A DNA stretch of 64,000 bases from Colimorpha sp045222295 (GCA_045222295.1 JBGUXP010000018.1:44522-108521), one strand, 5' to 3'; counted from the first letter of the stretch, positions 55,549-64,000 are shown. Notes: generated from the letters alone by a model not told the origin. Numbers and translations are program-made.

Positions 55549-56565
55549 ATGGCCAACGCAACCATAGGCTATATCTTGCACAGTGGCAAGAACTCTAAAG
55601 CCGGCTACTATCTAAAAGCCGGCTTTAGAGACATTCTGCCCGACCTCCTTTTCCGCGGACGCATGAAGCACGAGATGGAGGCCTGCCGCCGTCTGTACGA
55701 CGAGGCCTATATCGAGGACCGCGTGAACTACTACTGCCGTTTCAACGAACACCGCCACCTGGGTCCCGGAGCCCAGACGATAGGAGGCCTGCTGAAACGC
55801 AACCACGGAAGCACTTACTACTACGACAGCCGCGAGCTGCTGCAATGGTTCGACCCCCAGTTGCGCTGGAACTACGTCTTCGGCGACGTGCGTGACATAC
55901 CGCCCTACCCTTCCATCGTGAAGAGCCGCAGCCTGAGCAACGACCTCCACGCCGTGGGGCACGAGGACAACAGCAACAGCGTGCTGCTGAAGCTTGATAA
56001 ATGCCGCCACTATGTCTTCCTGAAAGACCGCCGTCCCTTCGAGTCGAAAGTCGACCGTGCCATCTTCCGCGGCTACATAGGGCAGCGTCCCAACCGGCTG
56101 TTGTTCTGCAACACCTTTGCTGGCAACCCGCGTGTTGATGTGGCCAACACCCTCTCGGGAGGTAGCCCCTTCGCCGAGGAGAAGATACCCAACTCGGGCA
56201 ATGCCGCACCGCGCCTGTCGCTCTACGAGCACCTGGCCTATCGCTACATCATGGCCCTCGAGGGCAACGATGTGGCATCGAACCTGCGCTGGGTGATGTC
56301 GAGCAACTCGCTGGCGGTGATGCCCAAGCCCACCTGCGAGTCGTGGTTTATGGAAGAACGCCTGGAGCCCGGCGTGCATTACATTCTTGTAAAAGACGAC
56401 TTCAGTGACCTCGAGAGCCAGCTCGACTACTACAGTAGCCATCCCAAGGAGGCCAAGGAGATTGCAAGAAACGCCAACCTGTATGTCGACCAGTTTCGCG
56501 ACCTGCGCCGCGAACGCTACATAGGGCTCCGTGTGCTGGAGAAATACTTCAAACTAACCAATTGA
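55549..56565 (+). CDS. GT90-family glycosyltransferase
   Basis: 338 residues. The C-terminal half shows the CAP10/LpsA-type core: RLSLYEHLAYRYIMALEGND, VASNLRWVMSSNSLAV and PKPTCESWFMEERLEPGVHY. The family transfers xylose or other sugars; bacterial members often modify lipopolysaccharide. No signal peptide, so it is probably a cytoplasmic or membrane-attached enzyme. A 14-bp perfect inverted repeat lies in its first 30 codons. Confidence 0.8.
   Translation: MANATIGYILHSGKNSKAGYYLKAGFRDILPDLLFRGRMKHEMEACRRLYDEAYIEDRVNYYCRFNEHRHLGPGAQTIGGLLKRNHGSTYYYDSRELLQWFDPQLRWNYVFGDVRDIPPYPSIVKSRSLSNDLHAVGHEDNSNSVLLKLDKCRHYVFLKDRRPFESKVDRAIFRGYIGQRPNRLLFCNTFAGNPRVDVANTLSGGSPFAEEKIPNSGNAAPRLSLYEHLAYRYIMALEGNDVASNLRWVMSSNSLAVMPKPTCESWFMEERLEPGVHYILVKDDFSDLESQLDYYSSHPKEAKEIARNANLYVDQFRDLRRERYIGLRVLEKYFKLTN
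55593..55630. repeat. Perfect 14-bp inverted repeat inside the GT90 gene start
   Basis: CTCTAAAGCCGGCT (55593-55606), 10-bp spacer, AGCCGGCTTTAGAG (55617-55630). It lies in codons 16-28 and would form a stable mRNA hairpin. Confidence 0.9.
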
Positions 56566-56588
56566 TGTGGATAAGATGATAGGTTGAT

Positions 56589-57530
56589 ATGAAGAGCATG
56601 AAAATTAAATATCTTTTATTGGTACTTACACTGGCGGTTGCCGGCTGCGGAAAGAAAGCCGAGCCGGTAAAGATACATCGCTTCGAACAATTCCTCTTTG
56701 CCCAGCAGGGCAATGCCGCCGACTTCAGTTCTCCCCTGCTTAACTACTACCCCGACAACCCCGAGTTCATGAGGGCTGTAACCGATTTTGTCAGCGACCC
56801 CGTAGTGCGCCGTGTCTACGAAATCACAGACAGCCTCTATCACGACCTCTCGTGGCTGGAGCAAGAGTTAGGCGATGCCATGAGCCGTGCCCACGAACAA
56901 TGTCCGGATATCGACTATAAACACTTCTTCACCCTCGTCACTGCCGACATGGACAACTATGCCAACCGAGTATTCTGCAACTGGACCGACCTGGCCATCA
57001 GCATCGACCAGTATACCCTCGGACATGTGGATGAGATGCAGCGTTTCGGCGTGCCCGGCTATATCACAAAGCTCTGCCGCCGCGAGTATATTGTCCCCGA
57101 CTGCATGGCCGCCACCGCACGCAATCATATTGTGCTGCCCGACGGCGACATGACATTCCTCGACCGTGCCATTGCCGAAGGCAAGACGCTCTATTTTCTC
57201 GACCAGGTGCTGCCCTCCACACCCGATACTCTCAAGATACGCTTCACCAAAGAGCAAATAGATTGGATGGAGGAGAACCTTGAGAATGTGTGGGGATGGC
57301 TGATACAGAACGACATGCTCTTCTGCACCGACCTCTCCAAACTGCGCAATATGCTTGACGACGCACCCAAGACCAATGCCTTCGGAGAAGGTTCCGCACC
57401 ACGCACGAGCGACTATATCGGCTGGCAGATAGTGAGAAAATACATGAAAAAGACCGGTGCCTCGATGAGCGAACTCTTTGCAGAGAGCGACAGCCGCAAG
57501 ATTCTCGAGACCTCAGGATGGAGACCTTAG
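56589..57530 (+). CDS. gldB: Gliding-motility lipoprotein GldB homologue
   Basis: 313 residues with lipoprotein signal (MKIKYLLLVLTLAVAGC; ATG at 56589 or 56598). Family blocks include DLAISIDQYTLG, GKTLYFLDQVLPSTPD, RFTKEQIDWMEENLENVWGW and PRTSDYIGWQIVRKYM. GldB is needed for gliding and T9SS function in Flavobacteria, but homologues are kept in non-gliding Bacteroidales, where the role is unclear. It is between the GT90 and sulfatase genes. Confidence 0.85.
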   Translation: MKSMKIKYLLLVLTLAVAGCGKKAEPVKIHRFEQFLFAQQGNAADFSSPLLNYYPDNPEFMRAVTDFVSDPVVRRVYEITDSLYHDLSWLEQELGDAMSRAHEQCPDIDYKHFFTLVTADMDNYANRVFCNWTDLAISIDQYTLGHVDEMQRFGVPGYITKLCRREYIVPDCMAATARNHIVLPDGDMTFLDRAIAEGKTLYFLDQVLPSTPDTLKIRFTKEQIDWMEENLENVWGWLIQNDMLFCTDLSKLRNMLDDAPKTNAFGEGSAPRTSDYIGWQIVRKYMKKTGASMSELFAESDSRKILETSGWRP

Positions 57531-57544
57531 AGCTATAACAAACC

Positions 57545-59437
57545 ATGAAACATAACGGACACAACACCTATTTCTATACGCTTTACAAGCTGCTGTTGGC
57601 TTTTGGTTCGCTGGAAGCCATGCAGATTCTGTTCCATGTGGCCAACAGGCATATCTTCCGCCCGGACGGCTTCGGCGAATGGGCCGGCATCATCTGGGGC
57701 AACATCGTTTTCGGACTGGCCACGGTCTGCACCGTCCTCCTGCCCTTCATTATATTGATGCTGCTGCCTTTGAAAGCACGCTGGAAACGGTGGTACCACA
57801 TCGTCACCGAGACTCTCTACCTCCTCCCGTGGCTTGTGGTACTGGTAGCCAAAGGTGCCGACTCGGCCTACTTCCAGTACACCTACCGCATGCTGTCGAA
57901 CGAGATATTTACCTACCTCGGCAACAGCGGCCCCATGGACAAGCTCATCCCCCATTTCATGGTGAACTACTGGTACGCATGGGTCTTCGGCATCCTGATT
58001 ATCATTGGATTCCTTATCCTCAACCACCGCATCCATCTGGCCCCACGCAACCAATACACTGTGGCATCCAACGAATGGATAGGCTTCGGTTCGGGCCTTC
58101 TCATCGCCTGGTTCCTGCTGCGCGGAGGCTTCGGCGGATTCATCCAACTGACAGATGCCGCCCATTATTGCCAACCCAAGCACATCCCGGTGGTGAGCAA
58201 CAGCGGCTACAACATCCTGCGCACACTCTTCCAGCCCCAGCTGGAGGCACATGAATACATGAGCCAGGAGGAGGCCGACGAGCTGTTCTGTCCCCAGTTT
58301 TTCCCCGTGCCATTCCCTCAATTCGACACGCTAACCCCCGACACCCTTCCCAGGCAACCCCGCAACGTGGTGCTCATCATCGTCGAGAGCCTTGGGCAAG
58401 AGTATATGGGATGCTACAACAAAACTCCCGGAGCCGACACACGCACGCCGTTCCTCGACTCACTGGCCCACCACAGCATCTTCTCCCAGGGCCGCGCCAA
58501 CGGAAAACGCTCCATCGAGGGCATCACCGCCATCCTCACCGGCATTCCAACGCTGATGAACGTTCCGTTTGTCAACTGCACCTATCGCAACGACTCCATC
58601 GCCGGCATCCCCACGGTGCTCAAGCGCCACGGCTACCACACCGCCTTCTTCCACGGCAGCCACAACGGCGTGATGGACTTCGACAAAGTGTGCCAACGCA
58701 TCGGCTTCGACGAGTATCTGGGATTGAACGAATTCAAGGCCGAAGGGAAATCCAAGGAGAAAGACTTCGACAACGTGTGGGGTGTCTACGACGAGCCCTT
58801 CCTGCAGTATGTCGTGCGCCACACCAGCACCTTCAAGGAGCCCTTCCTCACCACCGTCTTCACCGTCACCTCGCACGACCCCTTCCCCCTGCCAGAGCAG
58901 TACAAAGGTCGCTTCCACGAGGGCAAGCACCCCATCCTGAAGTGCGTGGAATACATGGACAATGCCTTGCGGAAATTCTTCGACGAGGCCAAGAAGCAGC
59001 CCTGGTTCGACAACACGCTTTTCATCATCACCGCCGACCACAGCGGACCCGGCCTCAGCCCCGAATATCTCGACTACGACGGCTCCTATCGCATTCCCCT
59101 GATAATCTACGACCCACAGATCCAAGTGGGACTTGTGGACCACCGCATTGTCCAGCAAACCAGCATTCTGCCCTCGCTCATCGCCCGTCTGGGATTCGAC
59201 GACCACATGATTGCCTTCGGCCAAGACATCTTCCAATCCCTGCAAGGCTGGCAGGTCTACTTCGGCAACGACTACTTCTGCATGGTCAGCAACAACCCCG
59301 CCGACCCCAAGAAGCACGACGTCACCATCCTCTGCGGCAAACAGGAAATCGGCACGCCCGAAAACATACGCTTCCTCAAGGCCGTCGTGCAGCAGTATTT
59401 CAAACGTGTAATGAACAACCAACTCATTGTAAAATGA
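57545..59437 (+). CDS. LTA synthase-family membrane sulfatase / phosphotransferase
   Basis: 630 residues. Five membrane helices lie in the first 200 residues. The extracytoplasmic alkaline-phosphatase-fold domain begins VVLIIVESLGQEYMG near residue 280, with a metal-binding Glu, and has NGKRSIEGITAIL (nucleophile region with Ser rather than the Thr of LtaS), FFHGSHNGVMDFD and ITADHSGPG. By family it may transfer phosphoglycerol or phosphoethanolamine to envelope glycans. It overlaps the lipid kinase gene by 4 bp. Confidence 0.83.
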   Translation: MKHNGHNTYFYTLYKLLLAFGSLEAMQILFHVANRHIFRPDGFGEWAGIIWGNIVFGLATVCTVLLPFIILMLLPLKARWKRWYHIVTETLYLLPWLVVLVAKGADSAYFQYTYRMLSNEIFTYLGNSGPMDKLIPHFMVNYWYAWVFGILIIIGFLILNHRIHLAPRNQYTVASNEWIGFGSGLLIAWFLLRGGFGGFIQLTDAAHYCQPKHIPVVSNSGYNILRTLFQPQLEAHEYMSQEEADELFCPQFFPVPFPQFDTLTPDTLPRQPRNVVLIIVESLGQEYMGCYNKTPGADTRTPFLDSLAHHSIFSQGRANGKRSIEGITAILTGIPTLMNVPFVNCTYRNDSIAGIPTVLKRHGYHTAFFHGSHNGVMDFDKVCQRIGFDEYLGLNEFKAEGKSKEKDFDNVWGVYDEPFLQYVVRHTSTFKEPFLTTVFTVTSHDPFPLPEQYKGRFHEGKHPILKCVEYMDNALRKFFDEAKKQPWFDNTLFIITADHSGPGLSPEYLDYDGSYRIPLIIYDPQIQVGLVDHRIVQQTSILPSLIARLGFDDHMIAFGQDIFQSLQGWQVYFGNDYFCMVSNNPADPKKHDVTILCGKQEIGTPENIRFLKAVVQQYFKRVMNNQLIVK

Positions 59438-60318
59438 AAACCAAAGCCGTCATCGTGGTCAACCCCATCTCGGGCGTTGGCAAACAGAAGAAAATAGAGA
59501 GCCTCCTCAAGGAGAACCTCAACCAGGACCTCTTCGACTACACCGTGCGCTACACCGAGCGCATCCACCACGGCACCGAGATAGCCCGTGAGGCCGTCGA
59601 CCAGGGCTACGACTGCGTGGTGGCCGTGGGTGGCGACGGCAGCGTCAACGATGTGGCCCAAGGCCTGAAGGATAGCGGCGTCACCATGGGCATCATCCCC
59701 TGCGGCAGCGGCAACGGCCTGGCGCGTTCGCTCAAGATTCCCCTTACACCTGCCTCCGCCATCCGCCTCCTCAACCAGCAGAACGAGCAGTTCATCGACT
59801 CCATCGTCATCAACGACAAGTGCATCTCGGTCAACGCCGCCGGCGTGGGTTTCGACGCCTATATCGCCCGCCTGATGAAAGCCGCCAAGACCCGCGGTTT
59901 TGCGGCCTATACCAACCTTATCCTCCGCGAGTACGCAAGCTACAAATCCAACCCTTACCGCATTACCATCGACGGCCGCACCCTCGAGCGTAGCGCTTGG
60001 TTCATCGCAATCGCCAACGGTCGCCAGTTCGGCTACAACCTCTCCGTGGCTCCCAAGGCCAACCTCTCCGACGGCCTTATCGACATCTCCATCATCGACA
60101 AGATACCCCTCGACCACATCCTCATCACCGCCCCCATGGCCTTCATGAACCTCCTCGACCACTCGCAGCATGCCGAGATGTTCCGCGCCAAAGAGCTCTA
60201 CATTGAGGGCAACGTCCACAAGTGGGTCAACATCGACGGCGAGGGAGAGAACCTCGGCAAGGAGCTCCACTTCGTCAACCATCCCAATTCAGTAAAAATC
60301 TACGCTCGAAAAAAATGA
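59434..60318 (+). CDS. Diacylglycerol kinase-like lipid kinase (YegS/BmrU family)
   Basis: 294 residues from ATG 59434. The signature VVNPISGVGKQKK (residues 8-20), VVAVGGDGSVNDVAQGL (about 64-80) and PCGSGNGLARSLKIP (about 90-104) define the DAGK catalytic fold. It phosphorylates diacylglycerol or another lipid. The partner sulfatase upstream could produce diacylglycerol from lipid donors, so recycling is a reasonable link, as in Gram-positive LTA metabolism (inference). Confidence 0.9.
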   Translation: MKTKAVIVVNPISGVGKQKKIESLLKENLNQDLFDYTVRYTERIHHGTEIAREAVDQGYDCVVAVGGDGSVNDVAQGLKDSGVTMGIIPCGSGNGLARSLKIPLTPASAIRLLNQQNEQFIDSIVINDKCISVNAAGVGFDAYIARLMKAAKTRGFAAYTNLILREYASYKSNPYRITIDGRTLERSAWFIAIANGRQFGYNLSVAPKANLSDGLIDISIIDKIPLDHILITAPMAFMNLLDHSQHAEMFRAKELYIEGNVHKWVNIDGEGENLGKELHFVNHPNSVKIYARKK

Positions 60319-60626
60319 ACGACATCGTCTTCTCCACCAACCCCGACTTCCGTTATGACGACGGGCAACCCGAGATTGAGACCCTCGCCCCCGAGCGCCA
60401 GAAGTTGCGCGTCTCCATTGAGCGTCACCACCGTGGCGGCAAGACCGTCACCCTTGTCACAGGCTTCGTGGGTTCCGACGACGACCTGCAGGCCCTCAGC
60501 AAAATGCTGAAAACCAAATGTGGTACTGGCGGATCCGCCAAAGAAGGCGAAATCATCATCCAAGGCGAGAACAAAGAAAAGATTGTAGCCCTCCTCCAAT
60601 CGATGGGCTACAAAAACACCAAATAG
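60315..60626 (+). CDS. SUI1/YciH-type translation factor
   Basis: 103 residues. The SUI1 core QKLRVSIERHHRGGKTVTLV, GFVGSDDDLQALSKMLK and KCGTGGSAKEGEIIIQG is complete. It is homologous to eIF1 and E. coli YciH, which affects start-codon fidelity. It overlaps the lipid kinase stop by 4 bp (ATGA), an odd operon partner. The stop is only 14 bp from that of the convergent NlpC/P60 gene, with no obvious terminator between. Confidence 0.9.
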   Translation: MNDIVFSTNPDFRYDDGQPEIETLAPERQKLRVSIERHHRGGKTVTLVTGFVGSDDDLQALSKMLKTKCGTGGSAKEGEIIIQGENKEKIVALLQSMGYKNTK

Positions 60627-60640
60627 AGAAACCTGAAATA

Positions 60641-61237
60641 TTATTTCTTCACACGGCCACCGCGGTAGAAGTGCTTGCTCCAGTAGCTATCGTCAAGGCG
60701 ACTGACGCTGACACCATTGCTGGTGGAGGCATGCGCAAAAAGGCCTTCCTTGAGGTAGATGCCCACATGTGACACCTTGCCTTTGCTGTTGGTAAAAAAG
60801 AGGATATCTCCTTCCGCCAGTTGTGCCTTCGCAATGAGAGTGACGTCGCGCAGCATGTCATTGGCTGTACGATGGAGGGTGACAGAATAGACCTCCTCGT
60901 AGACCGTTCCCACAAAAGCCGAACAGTCGATGCCGTTGCGATCGGTGCCGCCATATTTGTAGGGTACCCCAAGCCATGAATTGACAACCTCATAGAGTTT
61001 CCGATTGTCATCCGCATTATAAGTGAGGCCTAGCGGATTGGTGCGGTCGTTGCTCTTTTGCTCCACCTTCCGGGCGATAACGGGGGTCTCGTTCACCACC
61101 TCGTCAACATAGAGCTTTCCGATGATGAAGTCCTCCTCCTCCAAGTCTCGAGAGAGGAAATTGCGCAACGCATCACAACTCGTCAGCAACATACAGACGG
61201 CACTCAACAAGATGGTAATATATCTACGGTTTATCAT
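60641..61237 (-). CDS. NlpC/P60 (C40) peptidoglycan endopeptidase lipoprotein
   Basis: 198 residues. Lipobox LLTSC21. The NlpC/P60 domain spans about 80-198, with catalytic Cys105 (GIDCSAFVG), His157 (SHVGIYL) and the third polar residue at or near His169 (AHAS). It cuts within stem peptides of peptidoglycan, probably from the outer membrane. It is downstream of ftsB-like and mltD genes in the same direction, a wall-remodelling group. Confidence 0.9.
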   Translation of the reverse strand: MINRRYITILLSAVCMLLTSCDALRNFLSRDLEEEDFIIGKLYVDEVVNETPVIARKVEQKSNDRTNPLGLTYNADDNRKLYEVVNSWLGVPYKYGGTDRNGIDCSAFVGTVYEEVYSVTLHRTANDMLRDVTLIAKAQLAEGDILFFTNSKGKVSHVGIYLKEGLFAHASTSNGVSVSRLDDSYWSKHFYRGGRVKK

Positions 61238-61274
61238 TTGTCTTAACTCTTTTTTCTCCTATCTCCTACACACC

Positions 61275-61562
61275 TTATTTAATCACAAAAATATCTTCAT
61301 CGGCACGTTTCATGTAGTAGTTTTCTCTGCCATAATGCTCTATGGCGTCGAGATTGTCCTTGAGGGAGGCGGCATTGATGCTGTCCTGGACGATGGCCTC
61401 CTGCAGTTCAGTTTCCTCGTCGTGCAAAGAGTGAACCTGATGGGCCAGCTTGAAGGTGACAAGCAGGTTGTTGGGGTCGAGGAAAAGGATAACCACGGCG
61501 AAAATAGCGGTGGCAACCCAGTATTTCAGACCTCTAATATCTTTTATCTTCTTGAAATCCAT
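61275..61562 (-). CDS. FtsB/DivIC-like septum formation initiator
   Basis: 95 residues: one N-terminal membrane helix (WVATAIFAVVILFLDPNNL), then a coiled coil (HSLHDEETELQEAIVQDSINAASLKDN, split), and the end GRENYYMKRADEDIFVI. The Y-G-R-E-x-Y-x-x-K-x-x-E-D-I-F/Y pattern is typical for FtsB-family division proteins of Bacteroidetes. It would join FtsL/FtsQ at the septum. It lies 5 bp after mltD. Confidence 0.85.
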   Translation of the reverse strand: MDFKKIKDIRGLKYWVATAIFAVVILFLDPNNLLVTFKLAHQVHSLHDEETELQEAIVQDSINAASLKDNLDAIEHYGRENYYMKRADEDIFVIK

Positions 61563-61567
61563 AACCC

Positions 61568-62827
61568 TTAATTCCTAATTCTCAAACGCTGACCAATAGT
61601 GATGACGTCCTGCTTCAACCCGTTCATCTTCTTCAACTGTTGCACAGAGATGCCGTATTGGCGCGAGAGCGAGGAGAGCGTCTCGCCCTTCTTCACCGTG
61701 TGGTAGCGGTTGCTGCCCCCTTTCGACTTGCCTGCCTTCGCCTCCTTGACGTTCTTCTTCACGGGTTCAATCGACATAGGACGGCGCGAGAGGCTGTCCT
61801 GTGAGCGCGCATAGATGGAATCTTGGTTGGCAATGAACAGCTCCATCTTCGAGATGGGGAGACAGAGACCGTAATTGCCTGTAGAGGCGGGGATATAATC
61901 GGTACGGTATTGGGGATTCAGCGTGTGCAACTCCTCGTCACCCACGCCGGTATACTCCTCAATGTAAGCCATCAGCACGTCGGAGGAGAGGTTGAGTGTG
62001 TCGGTCCTCACTGGTGCCTTCACCTCCATAGGACGTAGCCCGTGGGCGTGGTAGAAATTCATCACATAGGTAACGGCGATGAAGGCAGGGATATAGCCCC
62101 TCGTCTCGCGGGGCAGGAAGTAGTAGATTTCCCAGAAATCGTGCTTGCCGCCACTTCTGGCAATGGCCTTGTTGATGTTTCCCGGGCCGCAGTTGTAGGC
62201 AGCGATGGCCAGCGTCCAATCGTTGAAGACGCGGTGCAGGTCGCTCAGGAAATGGGCGGCGGCGTAGGTCGACTTGTACACGTCGCGGCGCTCGTCGACC
62301 ACGGAGTTCACCTCCAGGCCGTAAAGCTTGCCCGTGCTGTACATGAACTGCCAGAGGCCCGCGGCACCCACCCTCGACGTCGCCATGGGGTTCATGGCGC
62401 TCTCCACAATGGTCAGGTACTTCAGCTCCTCAGGCACGCCATAGCGGCTCAAGGCATCCTCGAACATCGGGTGGTAATACTGCCCCAGGCTCAGCATCAC
62501 ATCGAGGCGGCGCGACATATACTTCAAGTAGAAGCGGATATAGGAGCGCACCTCGCTGTTAAAGGTCATGGGGATAACGGTATGCAACGAGGCGAGGCGG
62601 CGGGCTATCACCGAGTCGGGGATGGCATCAAACTCCTCGAGCGAGAGTTCGCGCGAACTGAGCAGGCGGCTGTGGGAGAACTGGCGGAGGTAGTAGCTGT
62701 TAATCAGGCTGTCGTAGGCATCGGTGTACATCTTCGTCATCATCTCCACCTCGCTCTGCGCCCTTGCCGGCACCGCACCGGATGCCATCATCACCACCAA
62801 TATATATAAATAATTCCTTATTTTCAT
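61568..62827 (-). CDS. mltD: Membrane-bound lytic transglycosylase D-like (SLT + LysM)
   Basis: 419 residues with a signal peptide. The SLT domain spans about 120-260; catalytic Glu142 lies in TIVESAMNP, followed by SRVGAAGLWQFM and AIAAYNCGPGNINKAI. A C-terminal LysM repeat (about 373-417, YHTVKKGETLSSLSRQYGIS) binds peptidoglycan. The enzyme cleaves the glycan strand to 1,6-anhydro products. In many Bacteroidetes this gene follows DUF5683 near parAB; here it is 43 kb away. Confidence 0.9.
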   Translation of the reverse strand: MKIRNYLYILVVMMASGAVPARAQSEVEMMTKMYTDAYDSLINSYYLRQFSHSRLLSSRELSLEEFDAIPDSVIARRLASLHTVIPMTFNSEVRSYIRFYLKYMSRRLDVMLSLGQYYHPMFEDALSRYGVPEELKYLTIVESAMNPMATSRVGAAGLWQFMYSTGKLYGLEVNSVVDERRDVYKSTYAAAHFLSDLHRVFNDWTLAIAAYNCGPGNINKAIARSGGKHDFWEIYYFLPRETRGYIPAFIAVTYVMNFYHAHGLRPMEVKAPVRTDTLNLSSDVLMAYIEEYTGVGDEELHTLNPQYRTDYIPASTGNYGLCLPISKMELFIANQDSIYARSQDSLSRRPMSIEPVKKNVKEAKAGKSKGGSNRYHTVKKGETLSSLSRQYGISVQQLKKMNGLKQDVITIGQRLRIRN

Positions 62828-62957
62828 TATTGTTTTAACGACAAAAAGCTCATTATAGTATATTGCCGCTCAAAAAAAACATATTTTTTCCAGAAAGCCC
62901 TTCCGACCATGCGAAACAAGCATCACGAACCAGCTGATTCCCAATACCAAACCGCTA

Positions 62958-63026
62958 TCAACTCTTTCCCAACTCTTACCCAACTCTTACCCATCTCCTA
63001 CCCATCTCCTACCACGGTAGGAGATG
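62958..63026. repeat. Dodecamer-plus-palindrome element, family A, copy 3
   Basis: In the opposite orientation to copies 1 and 2 on the reference: CAACTCTTTCCC-type dodecamers (62960-63000) lead into the perfect palindrome CATCTCCTACC-ac-GGTAGGAGATG (63003-63026). The palindrome is 27 bp upstream of the -7 box of the secreted protein gene at 63101, so relative to its gene it is placed as in copy 1. Confidence 0.8.
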
Positions 63027-63053
63027 TAAAGATGACGGAATGGATTTTTTTCG

Positions 63054-63061
63054 TATCTTTG
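63054..63061 (+). promoter_or_regulatory. Promoter -7 element of the last gene
   Basis: Exact TATCTTTG, 39 bp before the ATG at 63101. The -33 position has no TTTG; the family A palindrome ends close by. Confidence 0.6.
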
Positions 63062-63100
63062 CATTTTGAAAATACAATCAACCATTAAACCTGTTTTATT

Positions 63101-64000
63101 ATGAAAAGATTCTTTCTCGTTTGCGTCATGGTTTCGCTTTTCGGAATGACAAAGGCTCAGATTGTTGATAGCATATATCTATCTACACATGATTTTTATT
63201 TCCGTTTTGAGCATTCTTATCCTTTAGACACTGCACAATATGGGTATCCGATGTATTTATTCAATGAGCCACACAACCTCTTTCTCAACAGCAATTTCAA
63301 CCCCAACGAGGAGAACCCATTCAGGTGGAATCGGGTATCACACCTTCCCTATGTCTTTCTTCAAAAATATGACAACGGACCCTCAGACGGTGTACTCTAT
63401 GGGATAGCCACCACAGTGCTCCGTCCGGATACGGGATATTTTACGAATCCTGGAGCATTGAGGTTTGTTGTCGCCGGACATAATACCACCAATGTGATTG
63501 ATGTAAGAGCCTCCATGTCGATAGATAGCTACCGTGTAGACAAAATGTTCGACTATTTTGTACAAGACAACGAGCAATATGGTCCCTCCCATATTTACAG
63601 TTACATGCACGAGTACTACTTCGAACATCCCATTCCCCTGAGAGACCTACCGAATCCTTTCCTTATCGGTACTCTCATGGATAGTAGTGTAACAATGTAC
63701 AATTATTTTCATTATTCACACATACCAATTCTTACATTTGGCCAAATCAATAATGGTAGAATACGATGGCTGTTTAGAGATACCCCAATCCATGATTGGG
63801 ACAGCATCCCGATGCAACATACTTGGGGTGTTTTCTTCCCGATAGTGCGGCCGGACAGCTTGTTGTGCGGGCGGGTGGAGAACTTCAGACTGGAGGAGCG
63901 AGGGGAGGACTATGCGCGGCTGGCATGGCACCCGTCGAGGCCCTTCCGCGACCTCTACTCGGGAACCTTCCAGGTGGCCCTCGGCGGCCTCGGCCCCCAG
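63101..64000 (+). CDS. Secreted protein, N-terminal part (cut by window edge)
   Basis: 300 codons open to the right edge. MKRFFLVCVMVSLFGMTKAQ is a signal peptide. Residues about 25-245 are Tyr/Phe/Asn-rich and not recognised. From about residue 250 (VENFRLEERGEDYARLAWHP) the sequence looks like the start of a fibronectin III-type domain, common before T9SS sorting domains. Base composition changes there from A/T-rich to G/C-rich. The gene is a likely surface or secreted cargo; its end is outside the window. Confidence 0.65.
   Translation, partial: MKRFFLVCVMVSLFGMTKAQIVDSIYLSTHDFYFRFEHSYPLDTAQYGYPMYLFNEPHNLFLNSNFNPNEENPFRWNRVSHLPYVFLQKYDNGPSDGVLYGIATTVLRPDTGYFTNPGALRFVVAGHNTTNVIDVRASMSIDSYRVDKMFDYFVQDNEQYGPSHIYSYMHEYYFEHPIPLRDLPNPFLIGTLMDSSVTMYNYFHYSHIPILTFGQINNGRIRWLFRDTPIHDWDSIPMQHTWGVFFPIVRPDSLLCGRVENFRLEERGEDYARLAWHPSRPFRDLYSGTFQVALGGLGPQ

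Noticed and set aside
58411..59433. Extended frame upstream of the lipid kinase start
   Set aside because: This part is an Arg/His/Pro-rich shadow of the sulfatase gene; the kinase begins at ATG 59434, overlapping the sulfatase stop by 4 bp.
1..64000. CRISPR array, tRNA, rRNA or prophage
   Set aside because: The tandem repeats seen are too short or coding, none has regular unique spacers; no cloverleaf or rRNA segment was recognised; DUF5131 and DUF6266 alone do not make a prophage.

Overview
This window is chromosomal DNA from a Bacteroidales bacterium, probably an uncultured gut-type lineage (genus not determinable by eye). Three things support this. First, most transcription units start from the Bacteroidetes promoter form TTTG - about 20 bp - TAnnTTTG, with few Shine-Dalgarno sequences. 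Second, the gene families are Bacteroidetes-typical: GldB, a T9SS sorting domain, DUF6266, DUF3276, DUF3098, DUF5683, DUF349, long NusB and TonB-type outer-membrane proteins. Third, the conserved blocks nusB-yajC-ybbR-coaE, parA-parB-DUF5683 and ftsX-DUF3098-uppP-truB are in the order usual for the phylum. No rRNA, tRNA, CRISPR array, transposase or complete prophage is visible.

Layout. 1-4.6 kb: start of an alpha-2-macroglobulin-like gene cut by the window edge, an OmpA-family protein, a Thr-rich repeat protein and a nucleoside phosphorylase. 4.8-14.1 kb: a run on the minus strand (TerB-DnaJ, GH3/serine-hydrolase fusion, coaE, ybbR, yajC, DUF1573, nusB, leuS). 14.2-14.7 kb: a deletion scar holding a promoter, a T9SS C-terminal domain remnant and two dispersed repeats. 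14.7-16 kb: a sigma factor / anti-sigma-like / Spy-like module. 16.2-24.3 kb: hslR, TonB-ExbD-ExbB, DUF5683, parB, parA, DUF3276, cysteine desulfidase, dnaB and a 46-residue lipoprotein. 24.3-31.4 kb: ftcD, divergent from dapD, a lipoprotein, dnaN, ftsX, DUF3098, uppP and truB.

31.2-33.5 kb is decayed DNA. It holds a DUF6266 gene running into truB, repeats, an orphan promoter/terminator pair (candidate small RNA), a methyltransferase fragment and an ECF transporter S gene with an in-frame stop. 33.7-44.8 kb is an accessory redox and metal island: ZIP transporter, two bacterioferritin-like paralogues, OhrR-type regulator, radical SAM protein, flavodoxins, rubredoxin, an MBL-rubredoxin fusion, AraC regulator, glutathione peroxidase, duplicated DUF1905 genes and a DUF5131 protein. 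44.9-53.4 kb: an exported aldo/keto reductase / flavodoxin cassette between two copies of the 3' end of an outer-membrane protein gene, then that gene, a GNAT, an AraC regulator and a porin remnant. 53.5-62.8 kb: envelope genes (DUF349, GT90, gldB, LTA-synthase-like sulfatase, lipid kinase, SUI1, then NlpC/P60, FtsB-like and MltD on the minus strand). The last 0.9 kb is the start of a secreted protein that runs off the edge.

The most unusual signals are: (i) a dodecamer-plus-palindrome element that recurs upstream of three surface or accessory loci; (ii) a 47-bp palindromic element read in the same frame at two protein-coding sites; (iii) two bacterioferritin-like proteins lacking several di-iron ligands, placed among rubredoxin, flavodoxin and OhrR genes; and (iv) several deletion scars where promoters outlived their genes. 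All assignments come from reading the sequence by eye; no database search was run.
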